Of a stretch of 64,000 bases of DNA, positions 11,206-24,201 are shown piece by piece. The notes under the pieces were generated by a model. It was not told where the DNA came from and ran no database searches. It worked only from the letters and a program-made list of their open reading frames with translations. The stretch comes from Toxorhynchites rutilus septentrionalis (lineage: Eukaryota; Arthropoda; Insecta; Diptera; Culicidae): the NCBI RefSeq assembly GCF_029784135.1, contig NC_073745.1, positions 246,121,993-246,185,992 on the forward strand, in the 5' to 3' direction. Positions within the stretch are counted from its first letter, which is position 1, and every line of letters begins with the position of its first letter. The position numbers were made by a program, and so were the translations under genes.

Positions 11206-14200
11206 TTCTAGAGCTTTCTCTTTCTCTGAACAGTTACAAAATCTCTTTAACATCATGCAATTCAGAGGAGTATGAGAAAACCTTTTTATAATTTATTTTG
11301 TTTGTATTGATACGATTTTAACAAATCATAAATAAGAAAAATGAAATAAAAATAAACCTCTATTTTCATTTTTCCTTCAATTTTCGATACAGGTTTTTTT
11401 TGCTAAAAATACAGATATACAGATTAGTTCAACACACAAATTTGGCAACCATGTTTTAGAGGAATGGGGTGTAAATGACATGTTTGATTTTCTCGCCATC
11501 TACTCTTTCTTTTTATCATAACTTAGCTGCAAACACATTCCTAGCTGTATTTGACAATTTAGACGATAGATCAGAACCTCATCTATCGCTTTCTATAGTA
11601 AACACAAATTAAGACGTTTTTGCAGCAGAGTTTTTAACGAAATAAAAAGTTAATGAAAAGAGAATCGATCAAGTCACTTACACCCCCTTCCTCTGAGCCT
11701 CTCATTCCTAATAGCAACAAGTTCCGACATGTAGCTAAAAAACAGTACAGTCACACGCAACCAAGAAGGCAACATGTCCCAACGTGCAACCAAAAACAAA
11801 AGAAATAGAACGGTCATATAAATTGGAATCATCAGGATTTGAGTCCCTATTCACCGCATTTTTATTTAAATTATGTAGCGAAAACTATTTTTCGAAGCTA
11901 CTCGTGAAGCTTAGAACGATCTATTTTCTGCGATTTTTTGTGCGGTTCCCATCCGCCACACAAAAACAGGTTACCCTGTACCGTTGAATACACCTTATCT
12001 AGAAAAAATAAAGCATCCAAAATTGCGCTCTAATGATGGAAATCATTATTTAGGCTCTGGCTCGTACGCTTTTGTCATAAGAAACACTTGTTTTGGTACT
12101 TCGAGATGTGAAACTATTGTTAACAACCGTGCGTTTCACCCGATGAATTTTAACGGCTAACTAATGACCGCTAGCCATTTGCATATCTTAAATGTAGCAG
12201 TAATGTAGCTAATACACTCTAGATATGAATGTCCAATTTTAAATGTCACACATGAGATTTCACTTTCCTTGCTCGAACGTAACATTCCTCAACGCAACCT
12301 TGACACGACAGAAATTCCCTTCCCCCCGTTCCGATACTTATGTCTAATGACACGTTAATTTCAGTTTGACACCCAACTATACGACTGTGTCCGTGTAGAC
12401 GAGGAACTACATTTGCTTTGGAAGTCATTTTTAAAATGTACACTCAAGCTCATTTGACTGTCTATTGAATATGTAAATAAACCGTAAAAGTACGAAACAT
12501 TTTATGTTCATTTCAATCTAGGAACATTTGTTAAAGACAGATGAATTCCTCGCGGCCAATCAGTCCCGCCTCGGCTAATGTAGCAGAGTAGCAGTCAATA
12601 GAGTCACGAAATCGAGCCTTATTTTCGCGTATGAGTCATCCACACATGTTTGCATGTATACGGTTTTGACGTATGTAAATTATCACCATAAACGGCTTTA
12701 CATATTTCGGAGCTTGGGTGAAGTTTTCAACGTTAAACAGACCTTCAAACTTGTGATTTGTCACGCCATGAATAAGTCAATCACAGGTTATCTGAAAGGT
12801 CCCCCCACCCCCACGATTACGCAAGCCAATTCCGCGCGTGTATTATTATGGATGACTTCAGGATAAGTATTGTGTGAACAAATCTCGATCCCCAACGGCC
12901 AACAGGCGGGAAAAGTTAGTTTTAATCCCCCCCACCGGTTCCAAGGACTGTTGCTGCTGCCACAGAGATAAAGATCGAGTGACTCAGCGGCAGTCAACCA
13001 GGGCCGGGGAGAACGATCGTCATTGCTCATTTAATTCGAAAATTAAACCACCCACGTAATCTACGCTGGCTGGCAATCAGACGAAACGATGGCGAATGAT
13101 AGTTTAGCGCGGGGAGAAAACTCATCATTTCTGCTAGTTAAACGATATCTAATTTCTGTGATCAGCGAGGAAACCTTCGAGTAAGCAGTACGTCCCGAGC
13201 GCAATGGTGGCGTCTCTGGTCCCCGTGGGGTAATGCTGTTAATACGATGGTGTAATTGTGCAAACGATAGGTTTGTTCTGTGAGCGGGGAAATGAGTATT
13301 GCAGAAATGACAGTTTTTAAAGAAAGACGCGAATCATACTGTTAATTGATCCAACCAGCTCCAACCCCTCTCGGGTCGCGCTGCCAGCCACGTTTCAGAA
13401 AACATCATCACGATAAAAACACACAGATAATGCCTTCGAGGATTCCGTAATTATGAACACGTTCACATTCTTCGGCTAGGAGAATCTAAATACTGTCACC
13501 ACTCTCTGTGGGTGGATTATTAAAATTTCCGTACTGAAGCATCGACGGGGATCATGGTGATAAATTAAATTTAGCTTAGCAATTTAAATTCATTTATTCG
13601 ATCATCCGTAGTGCATATTATTAAGGGTGGCTGGCAGCAACTTGCTTCCAATTGCTGGATATTTTCTCGAAATGGCGTTCTATCAAACGAAACTTTCGTT
13701 TGATTGATTAAAAGCCATAGTGTTTTTCAAATATGTAGAATGGTTGTGAGTTGCTCTCAATTCGAAAAAAAAAGTGGGTTTCAAGAAGTTCGTTTTTCGC
13801 TTTGAAATAAATAACATTTCCATTTTCATGCGAAATGTATCAAATTAGCACCACTTTCTCGAGTATTTTGAATTTTTAAATGTAAATTGTCATGTACATG
13901 TCCAAAGCTGGATAAACACCATTCCCAATTTCCGCGACTTAGCTTGCATTTTCATATTTATGGAAGAAAAATGGCTTTCATGGTTTCATGGCTTTCGTAT
14001 TCAACCATTTGGTAAGGTTTTGGCTTCAAATGATAGCTTGGTTTATGAGCTACCACTTTCCATCAATTTCATTCAATTTTTGATAACGTTATAGTGTAAT
14101 AAGTTCGGCCAAAAGGTACTATATGCAGAAAGTGCATAACCTCACATAACCTAACAAAAAACAAAACCTGAAAAAAACTGAAACTTTTCTACAGTATCAC

Positions 14201-14667
14201 TTTGACAGAAGAACATGTTGAGAAAAAATAAGCCATTAGCATTAAAAAAATACTCATTTATTTACTACAAATACTACATTAACATTTGCAAGTCATTCGT
14301 GTATTTGATGATGCTTTAATATAGATTTTTTGAATATAGATTGCACACTATCATTTTTTTAAATTTTCGGGTTGCCACCACGATGTTTGACCAAATCCTT
14401 TGATCTCAAAATAGCGTTCATCGTTTCGTTGCTGAGCCGATTTCAAAACTCGTTTTTGTACTGATTATATTTAGAAAAAAATCACTCAACGGTTCCCGAG
14501 GAGTGAATGCTGTGAGAACGTTACAAACAAGGCATCGAAGCGCCGAAAAGTCGAGCGAACCGTCAATTCTTTAATAGGCATCCAATTTTTGTCCACCAAC
14601 CCTACACATGCTCGTTTTCTAAAATTGTGATTCCCTTACGGAGTAATTTTATCTTTAGGCTACAGAA
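11206..14667. other. Intergenic, no recognised gene
   Basis: A 3.4-kb stretch free of recognised coding or repeat features. The part at 12.8-13.6 kb is less AT-rich and lacks repeat signatures, so it may be older unique host DNA (regulatory or intronic). That is only a composition-based impression. Confidence 0.45.
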
Positions 14668-15250
14668 TTAACTCTCCACATCTTGTTCATTACCATTGTA
14701 GAATGTTGGAAACGCTTCTAACACAACGTTAATGCTAGGCCAATTGGGAAAGTTTCTGATATTTAACATTGCCGTAGACTTGAGCGTCGAATCATCACAA
14801 TCGAATCTTTTTCTCATTTGTTTGATCAGCTCCACGAAAAAACTGCGACAAATATCCTTTGAAATGATCTGCCTTTCGCTGTCCATTGTTCTGATAATTT
14901 CTTCTGCTGCTATTCCAATCTAAAATGCTTGTCACTTTTTAAATGATCTTTATATCTAATAGCATTGGACATTGAAACAACGCAGATTCCTCGCAGATAT
15001 TACTGAGAATGCATCGTGAATTCAGGTTCTTCAGCCTGGAACGAACGATTCAATCTGTTGATCTGGGGCAAAACATACGTCGCACCGTCCGACGCGAATC
15101 CTTCCAGGCGATCCTTGTAAGGAATTTCGTCCTTATGAAACTGATCAATCATTGCATTGTAAATGTTTATATGATCAGCAGCACCAAGCAATACTGCGGC
15201 GTAAAAGTATTCATGTACCTCAATTTTACTTTGTTCAAATGTAAGAAATT
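14668..15250 (-). pseudogene. hAT-like transposase relic
   Basis: On the minus strand the frame at 15250-15000 contains VHEYFYAAVLLGAADHINIY and then IPYKDRLEGFASDGATYV. The 'GF.SDGA' phrase plus a preceding 'F....IP' helix is characteristic of the central part of hAT/ZMYM-type (DUF4371-like) transposases. The frame at 14886-14668 (FFVELIKQMRKRFDCDDSTL) fits the C-terminal region of the same proteins. Stop codons and frame changes separate the two parts, and upstream exons are absent or disrupted by the MITE piece at 15258-15391. A decayed DNA transposon, not a functional gene. The family assignment is from motif memory. Confidence 0.55.
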
Positions 15251-15257
15251 TCACAAT

Positions 15258-15391
15258 TGGAAAAAATCTGTACCAATCTGTACTTTTTGACGTAAATCTG
15301 TACTCTGTATCGTACAGGATTTGTACCAAAAATAACGAAAAAATCTGTAACATTCCAGATAAATCTGAACGTGTGGCAACCCTACTTGCCA
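15258..15391 (-). repeat. hAT MITE fragment (GGTTGCCACACG end)
   Basis: On the minus strand the sequence starts TAGGGTTGCCACACGTTCAG and contains repeated TACAGATT words, as in a hAT-type MITE. Only one terminus is present. It splits the hAT transposase relic: the frame at 15505-15392 ends just before it and resumes at about 15250. Confidence 0.5.
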
Positions 15392-15505
15392 CTGTCTAAC
15401 GTCTTTTTCGGGATGTAAATTATTCCGCCAGTCCTGGAGTAATAAGCGTCTCGTTGTACTTGCCCTGTCCAACAATGCACGATTGGATCTGGTGTTAGAC
15501 ATCAA

Positions 15506-15899
15506 TTGAATATACGCTACCTAAAATCAAAACCAATATGGCGTCATTTGTTAAACCAACATATCATTTGCAAGGATTGAAATCGTCGAAATCACGGAGA
15601 TAGTAAAAATAAAGAAAAATGCGCTGCTTTATTTTTAACTGCATGAGCGATTTTCATATTTCGGTTTCACATGGAGGTGTTCACATTTAACATGGAGTTT
15701 AAAGTTAGCCACTATTCAACTATTTAACCGGACGTAGTTGTAAACAACAGTAATTGACAGAAAACCAAAATGTCAGTGAACCGCAGCAATATTGGGTACA
15801 CTGGCAATATGAGGGATTCGACGTTTTAATCAATTAAGAACTGTTGAGGTACATGAAGAACACTAAGCTAAGTGGCATGCAAAGCCCCGTAGTACTATG
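15506..15899. other. Unassigned spacer
   Basis: AT-rich sequence without a recognisable gene or repeat boundary. Confidence 0.4.
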
Positions 15900-16646
15900 T
15901 ACTGCCGTTCATCGCATAGTTGTCCCATGTTCCAAAATCAGCAACTGAGAAAAACGCAATTAAAGTTTTCTCGCATATTTGTCTACCAAAAGCTTTAAAC
16001 ATTTCAATTTAGCAATACACCGGGTTTTTTTATAAGCACTATACTATTGTTCAATGAAATGTGATGAGATCTCCTCACTGAATCAATCAAGTTTGATTAC
16101 GGGTTTAAAAATTCATGGTGGGACTGTTATGCCTGGAACATCAACATGGGACAATTGAACTTGATATTGTTTTTTAATATACTGGGAACAAACAATAAGT
16201 TTTTTTTTGTGTTTTTCCGAAAAATTATGCATAAAAACATCGTTTTATGAAGAAGGGAGTGATCTGCAACACCTTCGCCGAATATAAATCTCATTGTTAT
16301 TAGGCATTCGCTAACAAGATGTACACGTTAAACTTTTCCTTATTTGTTTGAGAATTAGTTCGTTCTTCCAAACCAGAAATGAGTGCATTATCCTCGCTGA
16401 AAGTGTGACATGAAATTCTTGTACTTTAACTGATTTATTCGTTATGGATCTACAAACATGGTGGGACAGTTATGAATAGAATATCAGCATGGGACAATTG
16501 AACTTGATGTTGTTTTTGTAAAAGCTGGGAACAAACTATAAGTTTTTTGTGTTTTTCCGTAATATTATGCATAAAAACAACGTTTTATGAAGAAAAGTGA
16601 AAATCGTCAAAAGGAACTTGGGACAACTATGCGTAGAACGGCAGCT
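15900..16646. mobile_element. Non-autonomous TIR element with internal duplication
   Basis: The left end CTGCCGTTCATCGCATAGTT and the right end AACTATGCGTAGAACGGCAG are inverted copies; the inverted repeats extend about 35 bp, to GTTCC/GGAAC. Inside, a ~150-bp segment is directly duplicated: 16118-16260 and 16460-16600 share GGGACAATTGAACTTGAT and TTATGCATAAAAACA. No transposase is coded. The flanking TA dinucleotides suggest a Tc1/mariner-type origin, but the exact termini are uncertain. Confidence 0.65.
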
Positions 16647-17692
16647 GTACTTCTCAAATATTACGTAACCCAAAAAATATTCTAAAATGTCATCTATCGC
16701 CTCACGTATTTTTGTATTCCTTATGTATTAAGAGTCAAAAAAAATACCTATCCGACCCCTCTTTGCCCTTTCTGCTGTGATGCAGAACATGACTTATTAT
16801 GTTCATTAAAAGTACATAAAATTGAATTGAATCACTTCAAAACCGCTAAATATATCGCTGATTTCTCGTTTGTTTGAGAAACCCTTTAAGTCCATCAACT
16901 TCAAAGCGTTATATGTTGATTTTGAACTGTTACATTGATGAAAAAGTGGGTTCAGCTTATATGTTCTGGGTGTATCAACAGAACCTGATACCAACAAATA
17001 GGAGGGCCAGGTCAAAGTTTTGAGAAAAACTCAAAACAAACGATTCATATAGTAAAACCATTGGATTTAACCTCCTACAGGATCCAAAGTGTAGGTTTCA
17101 GTAAATGTTTTTGTTTGGCGATTTTCAATTTTTTTGTCGTTTTGTCCGAGAAACGGAAGAACGGAAAAAGTCTTGAAAATTGAGGGTTTTGTAACGCTAA
17201 TAATCAAAATCACATCAACGGGTTTCGCTAAAAAAATAAACCGAGTAATTTAGTTACGTTTTTGGCTGAATTACTCTCCTCAGTGATTAAACCAAGTGGC
17301 ATAATTTTTTATGCACAAATTATTCTACATGAAATAGGTTTACATGCTTTTTTTCTGACTTTTCTTCTGGCAAGAATGTTGTTGCTTGGAAGCTCTCACT
17401 TCTTTATGCAGCATTGAAATAGATTCTGCCCCTCTGAGCCATTTCCATTTGAGTGAATAATGCCGCTTTCGATAATTACGTAAATGTCAGTTCATAGCTC
17501 TCAATTTTCAATTTCTAATACTTGTAATTGACGCTTACATATTCATTTTATCATACACTATTTTTCATAACATTAGATAGTATCTGGTTCTATAGTTGTG
17601 ATACGACGTTTTGTTTTTTCGAATATACCTCAACAAAACAAAAAAGTTCAAATAACTAGTCTTATAAAGATATTTATTATATCTTACACGGT
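16647..17692. other. Intergenic, no recognised gene
   Basis: AT-rich. Nothing recognised on either strand. Confidence 0.45.
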
Positions 17693-17985
17693 ATATGGTA
17701 GAACCTCGATTGTCTGCGAGCAGATAAACCACGATCCGAAAGCCAGTTCCATAGTAATTATATAGGCCTTCCCAAAATTGGTTCTCTTTCGTTCTGATCA
17801 TGACTTTCACTGACCACTGGCGTACACGATCTTACAGATAGATAATTTAATTATTTCGTTTTGATAGAAGATTAGTTTTCTTGCTAAAATATCTTTTTTC
17901 TTGTTTGCACCTCATTTTCAGCTCTTTATGGCGGTATTCGCGGTGACTATGCCACTGAATTCCGTGGCTAATCGGGGTTCTGCTG
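17693..17985. repeat. pogo/Tigger-type MITE, copy 2
   Basis: A diverged copy of the element at 290-624. GGTAGAACCTCGATTGTCTG starts it, CAGTTCCATAGTAATTATAT matches the internal block, and GCTAATCGGGGTTCTGCTG ends it at 17985, followed by TA. The divergence makes it older than, or from a different subfamily to, copy 1. Confidence 0.6.
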
Positions 17986-17987
17986 TA

Positions 17988-18435
17988 CATAATCTCAATC
18001 GAGCTCACTACCCGTTGAAATGCTTCAGTTCAATTGCAGTTCAACTCTTTTTCAGCTGAAATTGGACTAGTGGCAAGATGCCATGTCCGACCAGGAAAGG
18101 CAATCCACCTCATGCTACTCTACAAAAGGCAGTAGTCTCTTCCGTAGATACTCTTTCTGATAAGTTTTCTGGTAATACAAGTTCGGCTTTTCTGACCACA
18201 ACTGCAGATTGCTTGCAAGACAAGGTACTTTTCAGAGAATTCTTGATTCTACATTCATCCGGGGCACTCATCTGGTCATCCGAGGTGTCAGATTCCTTGG
18301 TCGAAAACTGCTAGGCAGTTCGCTTTGGTGTCCATGACCGCTATATATTGACTATCTTCGTTTATAAGACTATTTATTTGAACTTTTTGTTGACAAATTT
18401 TCGTACAGTTTCCTCGAGCATCTCTCAACAGTCTC
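17988..18435. other. Unassigned, upstream of mariner relic
   Basis: The 78-codon frame at 18078-18314 has no recognisable motif. It might belong to the 5' part of the mariner relic but I could not align it. Confidence 0.35.
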
Positions 18436-18960
18436 ATGCACCGGAAGTGTTTGAAGATGCCGAATTGCAAACATCTTTGGACGAAAACAATGGCCAAACT
18501 CAACAACAACACGTAGAACAATTAAAAGTTGACCAAACAACCGTTTCCCGAAGTTCGAAATCCGTGAGAAAGATCCTGAAGGCTGGATGATGAGCTCCAC
18601 ATGATTTGGTCGATAGACAACAAGAAACCCGAAAAATCATTTACCAAATGTTGCAACCCAGATCCAAAAGAAACTCATGTATTGTCTGTTACGACCTTAT
18701 GAAAAAACCGGAGAAGCTGTTAATAGTGGAAGTTTCTGTAAACAGTTGATCGAATTGAACCATGCCCTGTTCCAAAAACGACTGAAATATCAGAAAAATC
18801 AACACTAAGGTATTCTTCTTGATGTCAATGCCTCGTCACAACGAACAAGACTTACCAGGGCCACTGCTTGCTACACAGTTAGTATCAACTACCGCATGCG
18901 GCTTATTCATAAAACTTGACTTCTACCGATTACCGTTTGTATTCATCGAAAATTCCAGTT
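18436..18960 (+). pseudogene. mariner transposase relic
   Basis: Three frames together give a decayed mariner transposase. First come FEDAELQTSLDENNGQTQQQ and the helix-turn-helix-like QLKVDQTTVSRS. A second frame has RQQETRKIIYQMLQPRSKRN. A third has FCKQLIELNHALFQKRLKYQ and then ILLDVNASSQ, where active mariners have the second catalytic Asp in a 'LLHDNA.PH' setting. Later, TDYRLYSSK resembles the 'SDYHLF' phrase. Several stops and frameshifts make it inactive. No terminal repeats were found. The assignment rests on remembered family motifs. Confidence 0.6.
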
Positions 18961-19959
18961 TTTTAGGAAGCATTAATCATTTGTGATACGAAAATTCTTA
19001 ATGCAAAAAATCCGGTTTCGTGAGCAAATATCCTTTACTCGACTTTTTTTTAAAACAAAGTCAGTGATTTTGGATAAACTCTTAGCTAAGCTCGCAAACA
19101 AAATTGATCATATGTTAATGAAAAATATAGTTTCGGGTAACAGCCACCTTATGTGAACCGTTCCAAAAACATCGGAAAGAGTCGGGTAGCTGGTCGGGAA
19201 AGAATTGATCTTTTTCGAAATTGCTAAATCGCAAAAAAAAACGGTACAATATCTCGAAGGTGAACAGCTAAAAATACAGAAATGAAGCCGCCATGGTAAA
19301 ACAACCGGCAGCATCTCAACAATTGTGGAATCGATAAAGAATTCATAGTCTGAGTGGAGGAGTTCGCGACGATTTCTAAAAAAAGGAGCGATACTCATGA
19401 AGAACAATACGGGGCTTTTGACTTACACTACACGAATAACTACAATTGCAAAATGACGCAATCAGCCCTTGATTAGGAAAATAGAATCCCGCTGAGGAGT
19501 CCTATGTATATGAAGAGACATAAGTAATGCGAAGCTTTGCCACGAGTGACACGATTTCTAATAAGTCAATTCAAGTTCTGAGCTTCATTGGTACCTTCAT
19601 ATGAACACCGTAGAAAATAGGCTCTGCGTTGAGCATAGAATCGTTTTTAGTTATCAGACAACAACTTAAAACCTGTAAAGTGGGGTAAAGCTCGTGTGTG
19701 TTTATAAGAGGAACGGAAGGAACTAAACTAAAAGGGGAAATAAAGAAGACACCACACGACGCTTACCTCGAACTGCGGTCGCCAGTGGTCGACGGATTTC
19801 ACGCCTCTCTATCTGTGCGATCGGTGCAAAAGTGTCAGATGATCGTGACATATCAAAACGTTGTATCAGTTGCAAAGTGAGAAACGCTTTTATTTTTTCT
19901 TCTCTCCAGCAATGTGTTTGTTGACATTTTAACGATCATTACGAGCCGATTGAGATAGA
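18961..19959. other. Intergenic, no recognised gene
   Basis: The minus-strand 99-codon frame at 19108-19407 has no recognisable domain and sits in AT-rich sequence. Nothing else recognised. Confidence 0.4.
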
Positions 19960-20355
19960 TTTACTAGCATTATAACGCGTAGTACAATGCTCTCGACATC
20001 AATCGGACTCGACGGGACAACCCGATACCCGCCCGAGACGCTTAGCCGGTAAATCGATCAAAACTTTCTTCCGATTCATCTCGTGCCGTTGTTGTCCACT
20101 GTCCGCGCTCTACAAGGCTGAAAAATGAACGACTGTTTCGCTACAAGGCAGCTTGAGTGCGCTCTTAACGCAGTACCTGTTCAAGGTGTTTCCTCGTCCC
20201 TCCCCCCTTTTGACTACGACTAGGTGCTTTCGATTCGGGTGCTACTTGTTTGGGATACTCTGTCATCGCCGCCCGGAGTGGCACCGTTCCTCATCTCTTG
20301 GAGTGGCTTGTCGCCGTTGTCGTGTCGTGGAAAATTGTGTTTTTTTTTCGTCAAA

Positions 20356-20399
20356 ATGATGCCAGCCGTGAGAGTGGTGGACAACGGCCGGAGACAAGC
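20356..20399 (+). CDS. Possible first coding exon of an unidentified host gene
   Basis: An ATG doublet at 20356 and 20359 has a good insect initiation context (TCAAA before ATG). It opens a frame reading MMPAVRVVDNGRRQ before a strong splice-donor-like GTGAGA at 20400; reading through the donor meets TGA at once (20401-20403). The upstream ~400 bp (19960-20350) is clearly less AT-rich than its neighbours and carries no repeat signature, as would suit a promoter and 5' UTR. I do not recognise the peptide. No downstream exon can be tied to it in this window. It may equally be chance. Confidence 0.25.
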
Positions 20400-20730
20400 G
20401 TGAGAAAATAAACAATTGCGTAGGTCTCGGGTGGCTCTCGGGGTGCTCTATGGTCCAAACCGAGCCGATAGTGGACACATAATTTATCTTACTTTTGAAG
20501 GGGGAAAAGGGGAATCGGAGGGCCTGGAAGCGGGAATGTTGTTTTCACTAACATGATGAATAACTTTCGGAGGTAATTTGCATACTAACAAATAACGCCG
20601 ATGCTTGTTCAAGTTATATTGTTTTCATACGCGGAGAGTCTATGTTTCAAATGAAGTAGCAATTAGTGAAATTCCTGTCTTCTATCCACTATCCACTATA
20701 CGGGAAAGAGAAACAAACTCATCTCTTAGA

Positions 20731-20768
20731 TATCACATATGCATCACGGAAAAAGGCTGTAGAAAATT
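20731..20768 (+). repeat. Diverged DD37E-type terminal repeat
   Basis: TCACATATGCATCACGGAAA followed by AAGGCTGTAGAAAATT closely resembles the inner part of the DD37E terminal repeat at 41118-41166. No partner repeat or transposase was found nearby, so this is probably a remnant end of a related element. Confidence 0.5.
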
Positions 20769-23030
20769 ACACATTGGGTAATTAAGTCCAGTGAAGATTT
20801 TGTGATTTCTCTTCCTGATTTTCCAGGATTTCCCAGACTTTTTGGCACGTCCCCTGATATCGTGAGAAACACTCAATTTTGCCTGAAATGCCAGACAGGG
20901 ATCCAGAAATGATCCTGATTTTCCTGATTTTTGTTCTTTCCACTTTATCAGAAAGATAATTATCAATATTAAATATACTGTCAAGGGAAAAGGGAAATGA
21001 GAAGTGCACATGTGCCATCTCCGATGCACACATGTACAATGCTTACATTAAATTGAGTTCGCTTGATACAAAGCTGTACCTAATCGTTGCAAATCGAATG
21101 AATAAGCTTTTCCATAGCAAAAATCTCGAATTATTTTCACTACGCTCAAATGTTTCGATGCTTTTCGCAACAATGCTAAATAATACCATAAAAGCAAAAT
21201 ATCTAACGAATTTGAGAAACAATAATGAGATTAAGTTCGAGGAACAACATTATCTTGTATGATGTATATGTAAAAGCTTCAGCAGAGTTATTAATGAAAA
21301 AACTTTTAGAGAAACAACAACAGAAACAAGAAAAACTCTTTGAATTCAAAGTCACTATAATAAGATAACATTTACTCGTCAGATTAAAAGTAGAACCAAC
21401 TTTAATGGTGAATTATGGCAAATATACCTATAATCAAATCAAATAACATCAAAATTTTAAGAGCTTTCAACAATTCATACACTGCTTTCCTCATTTGGTG
21501 AGCAAAGATGCATTCTAAAGTATGGACAATGGATTAAAAAAATCTGAATATTAATTTGTCTGTATTTCACTGTAGTGACGCTGTAGGTTTTTGGGAAAAA
21601 TATAGACATCCATGGCCAGCATAAAAAATACCTTCAATAATTTTCAACAAGAAAACAAACATTTTCTGAAAGGATAGAACTTTTAACTACGTGGAAGATC
21701 GCGAAAGATTGTAGAACAAAATAATAAGAATGTACAATGTAGAATAAAATGGAATAAATTTAAATTTAAAAGAGAACATTTATTCTATTTCATTACGCTT
21801 TTGTTTTCCCAAAAATCGGCCCAAACTTTCCGGACAAGCCAATATGAGCTATCGTGATTTCTTCCTGATTTTTATATTCATTCTTCCATATTTTCTAGAA
21901 TTATAGTTGGCAACCCTGATCATCATTGTCCCGGACAGTTGCGTGTAAAAATAAACAGCCCTACTCAACCAGCAGCCCCCGGGCATTGTCGTTCATTTTT
22001 CTATTTAATGCCATCTCGAATTTCTGAGGGACCAATGTCGCCTGGCCCGTTAACATTTTGCATGTGCAACAATAATGAAAACCTCATAAATCATCTAAGA
22101 AACATGAAATGAGAATAATGGAGATTGACACATTACACATTATTTCACATTAGTTAGATGTCTAGTTTAGGGGTATTAGGGTATTAGTCGAATTTATATT
22201 TTCTTGAAAAAGAAACGATACATGCAAGATTATGAAGTTTTTTTTGAGAACTATATATAAATGTATTAACTTAACAATGTTTTTAATGTGATTTTTTAAC
22301 TTTTCATTTTTAACAAACAAAGATTTATTTACATGAGATTATTCAGATGACATAAGACACTTATTATTCAAATAACATGAGACATTTATGCAAACAGTAG
22401 TTCTGATACTGAAAAATGTTATGTTATGATTTTTGTCACGCATTTCTATGCATTCAACGCACTGTGCGCTGTATTTTGTGGGTGACTAGTTTGTTCGATA
22501 TTGAGTACCGTTATCTATTACTCATAGGAGCACCGTATTGATTCGTGAACAGGTCCACTAGACATCAAGCTTCGTTTAGGAGAAGCATTAACAGACACTT
22601 GGTTGAGTAAAATTTAAGATTAGCATGGTTTCTTGCTGTGGCTGTGATTAAAATTAACGAAAATTTAAAGAACACACATTTTCCTATCGTGTTCCCGTAG
22701 CCGAGTTACAATATTTAAATATCACTGCTAATCAGGTGAGCGAAAAACAGTCACTCGAAATGCAAATGCAGCATTTGTTCTCCGGAGAATGTGGGTAGAG
22801 TAAGTATTGCAATCTAAGCTCCGCTGTATTATATTCATTAAGTATAAACAGGCCATTCACGATTTCAAATTATAGTATTCACATTTTTGCAGTCACCTAG
22901 CGAACAGACGGCAACGAGGCTTTCGAAATGATCTTTCTCAAGACCGAGTGTTTAGATTACTTTTCCAAATTGGTTTTATTGAAGGTTAGAGGCGAATTAA
23001 CTGAGGAATTTTAAAGTCTCTACAATTCAC
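20769..23030. other. Intergenic, no recognised gene
   Basis: The stretch 20.79-20.93 kb has repeated TTCCTGATTTTC words and 21.85-21.92 kb ends GTTGGCAACCCTGATC, suggesting worn MITE ends, but no full element could be delimited. No gene recognised. Confidence 0.4.
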
Positions 23031-23056
23031 ATCATCATCATCATCATCATCATCAT
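23031..23056. repeat. (ATC)n microsatellite
   Basis: About 8.7 perfect ATC triplets in a row. No coding frame uses it. Confidence 0.95.
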
Positions 23057-23764
23057 TCAAGCCGTCTTGCTACAACTATCAGTCTTCTCAATGCTAATGT
23101 CACAAACAGCGGTTTTGCTCCATTCTAAGCGTAACCGTATTCTAAGCGTAACCGCAAAAACACTAATACTATCACAAAACCGTTGCGGCGCATCATCTCC
23201 ATCGAGCTACCGAATGAGGAATCTTACAACAGTGACTTTAGAATCGGCCGTACCCGCTCCGCCTTGTGTGTTTTATCTCATTCACATTCCATTATCGAGG
23301 CCCCGCGGCGGCCTGTCACTACAAAATTCGCGCGGGAGCGCCGTCCAGTGTGTTTCCACGCTAAGGAAGAATGAAAGATAGATATCGTACAGTATGAGGC
23401 ATTTTTTTCTATGAGGGCACCGTGTCGATTTGCATGTCGTCTGGTGAAGAGTACCTCGGTATTTTTGGATCACATCATAATTGAATTTGTACTGGGGTGT
23501 TAGTATAAAATTTCTAAAACGCATGCTTTTCGTTTGGGTAGCAAAGTTTTGAGCGTTAATAATTCTTTGTCGGTTGGACAGACTGGTATGTCAATCACTT
23601 CATTCAAATCATAAAAGATGTATGACTAATTCTGGTTACGTATTGGTCCCAAAAACTTTTTCAACAGTTCAAAACTGCTTCCAAAGCAAACAATTGATAT
23701 CACAAAAATCTATAAATATGACTATCTGCTTGAAAGTCCACCTTAGTCATGATTTGTCGATGCA
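23057..23764. other. Unassigned sequence left of the RAG1-like transposon
   Basis: Two overlapping frames at 23067-23381 and 23183-23374 on the plus strand have no recognisable motif. Nothing else seen. Confidence 0.4.
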
Positions 23765-23769
23765 TGTCG

Positions 23770-24098
23770 CACGCATACCAGGAACAATATTATTATAAAA
23801 CTTAGATGAACTTCAATTCTGCCTTCGCAGGGTTTTAGATCAAGGTCTACCCTGTCAGAAAAACATCGGTTCAAAATCTTCTATCGGTAAAAATTAAAAT
23901 AAATTACGATTTAAGATTTTTACCTTTTTCAGTAAAAAATGTTTATTTCTCAGTCGATCAAACATCGTTAAATTAACTCTAGTGACTCTCAACTTCAAAA
24001 TTCATAAAAACTTTATAAGTAGGACTTGTAGAGGATGAGATTTCCTAGAAGTCCTTCGAATACACCATTGTCCTATCTTAAACCGTATGCGGCGCTAG
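23770..24098. repeat. Left terminal inverted repeat of RAG1-like transposon
   Basis: The outer ~230 bp (through CACTAGAGTTAATTTAACG in the other orientation) match the right TIR essentially perfectly. The inner ~90 bp, up to about GGCGCTAGGG, match with scattered differences. Confidence 0.9.
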
Positions 24099-24201
24099 GG
24101 TGAAGAAAAGTTTCTATTGACGAATTTTCGGATAAATTTGGCTTTGAGAAATCATATAATGCAATATACATATAATAGAAAGTATAGTAACAACTTCAAC
24201 T

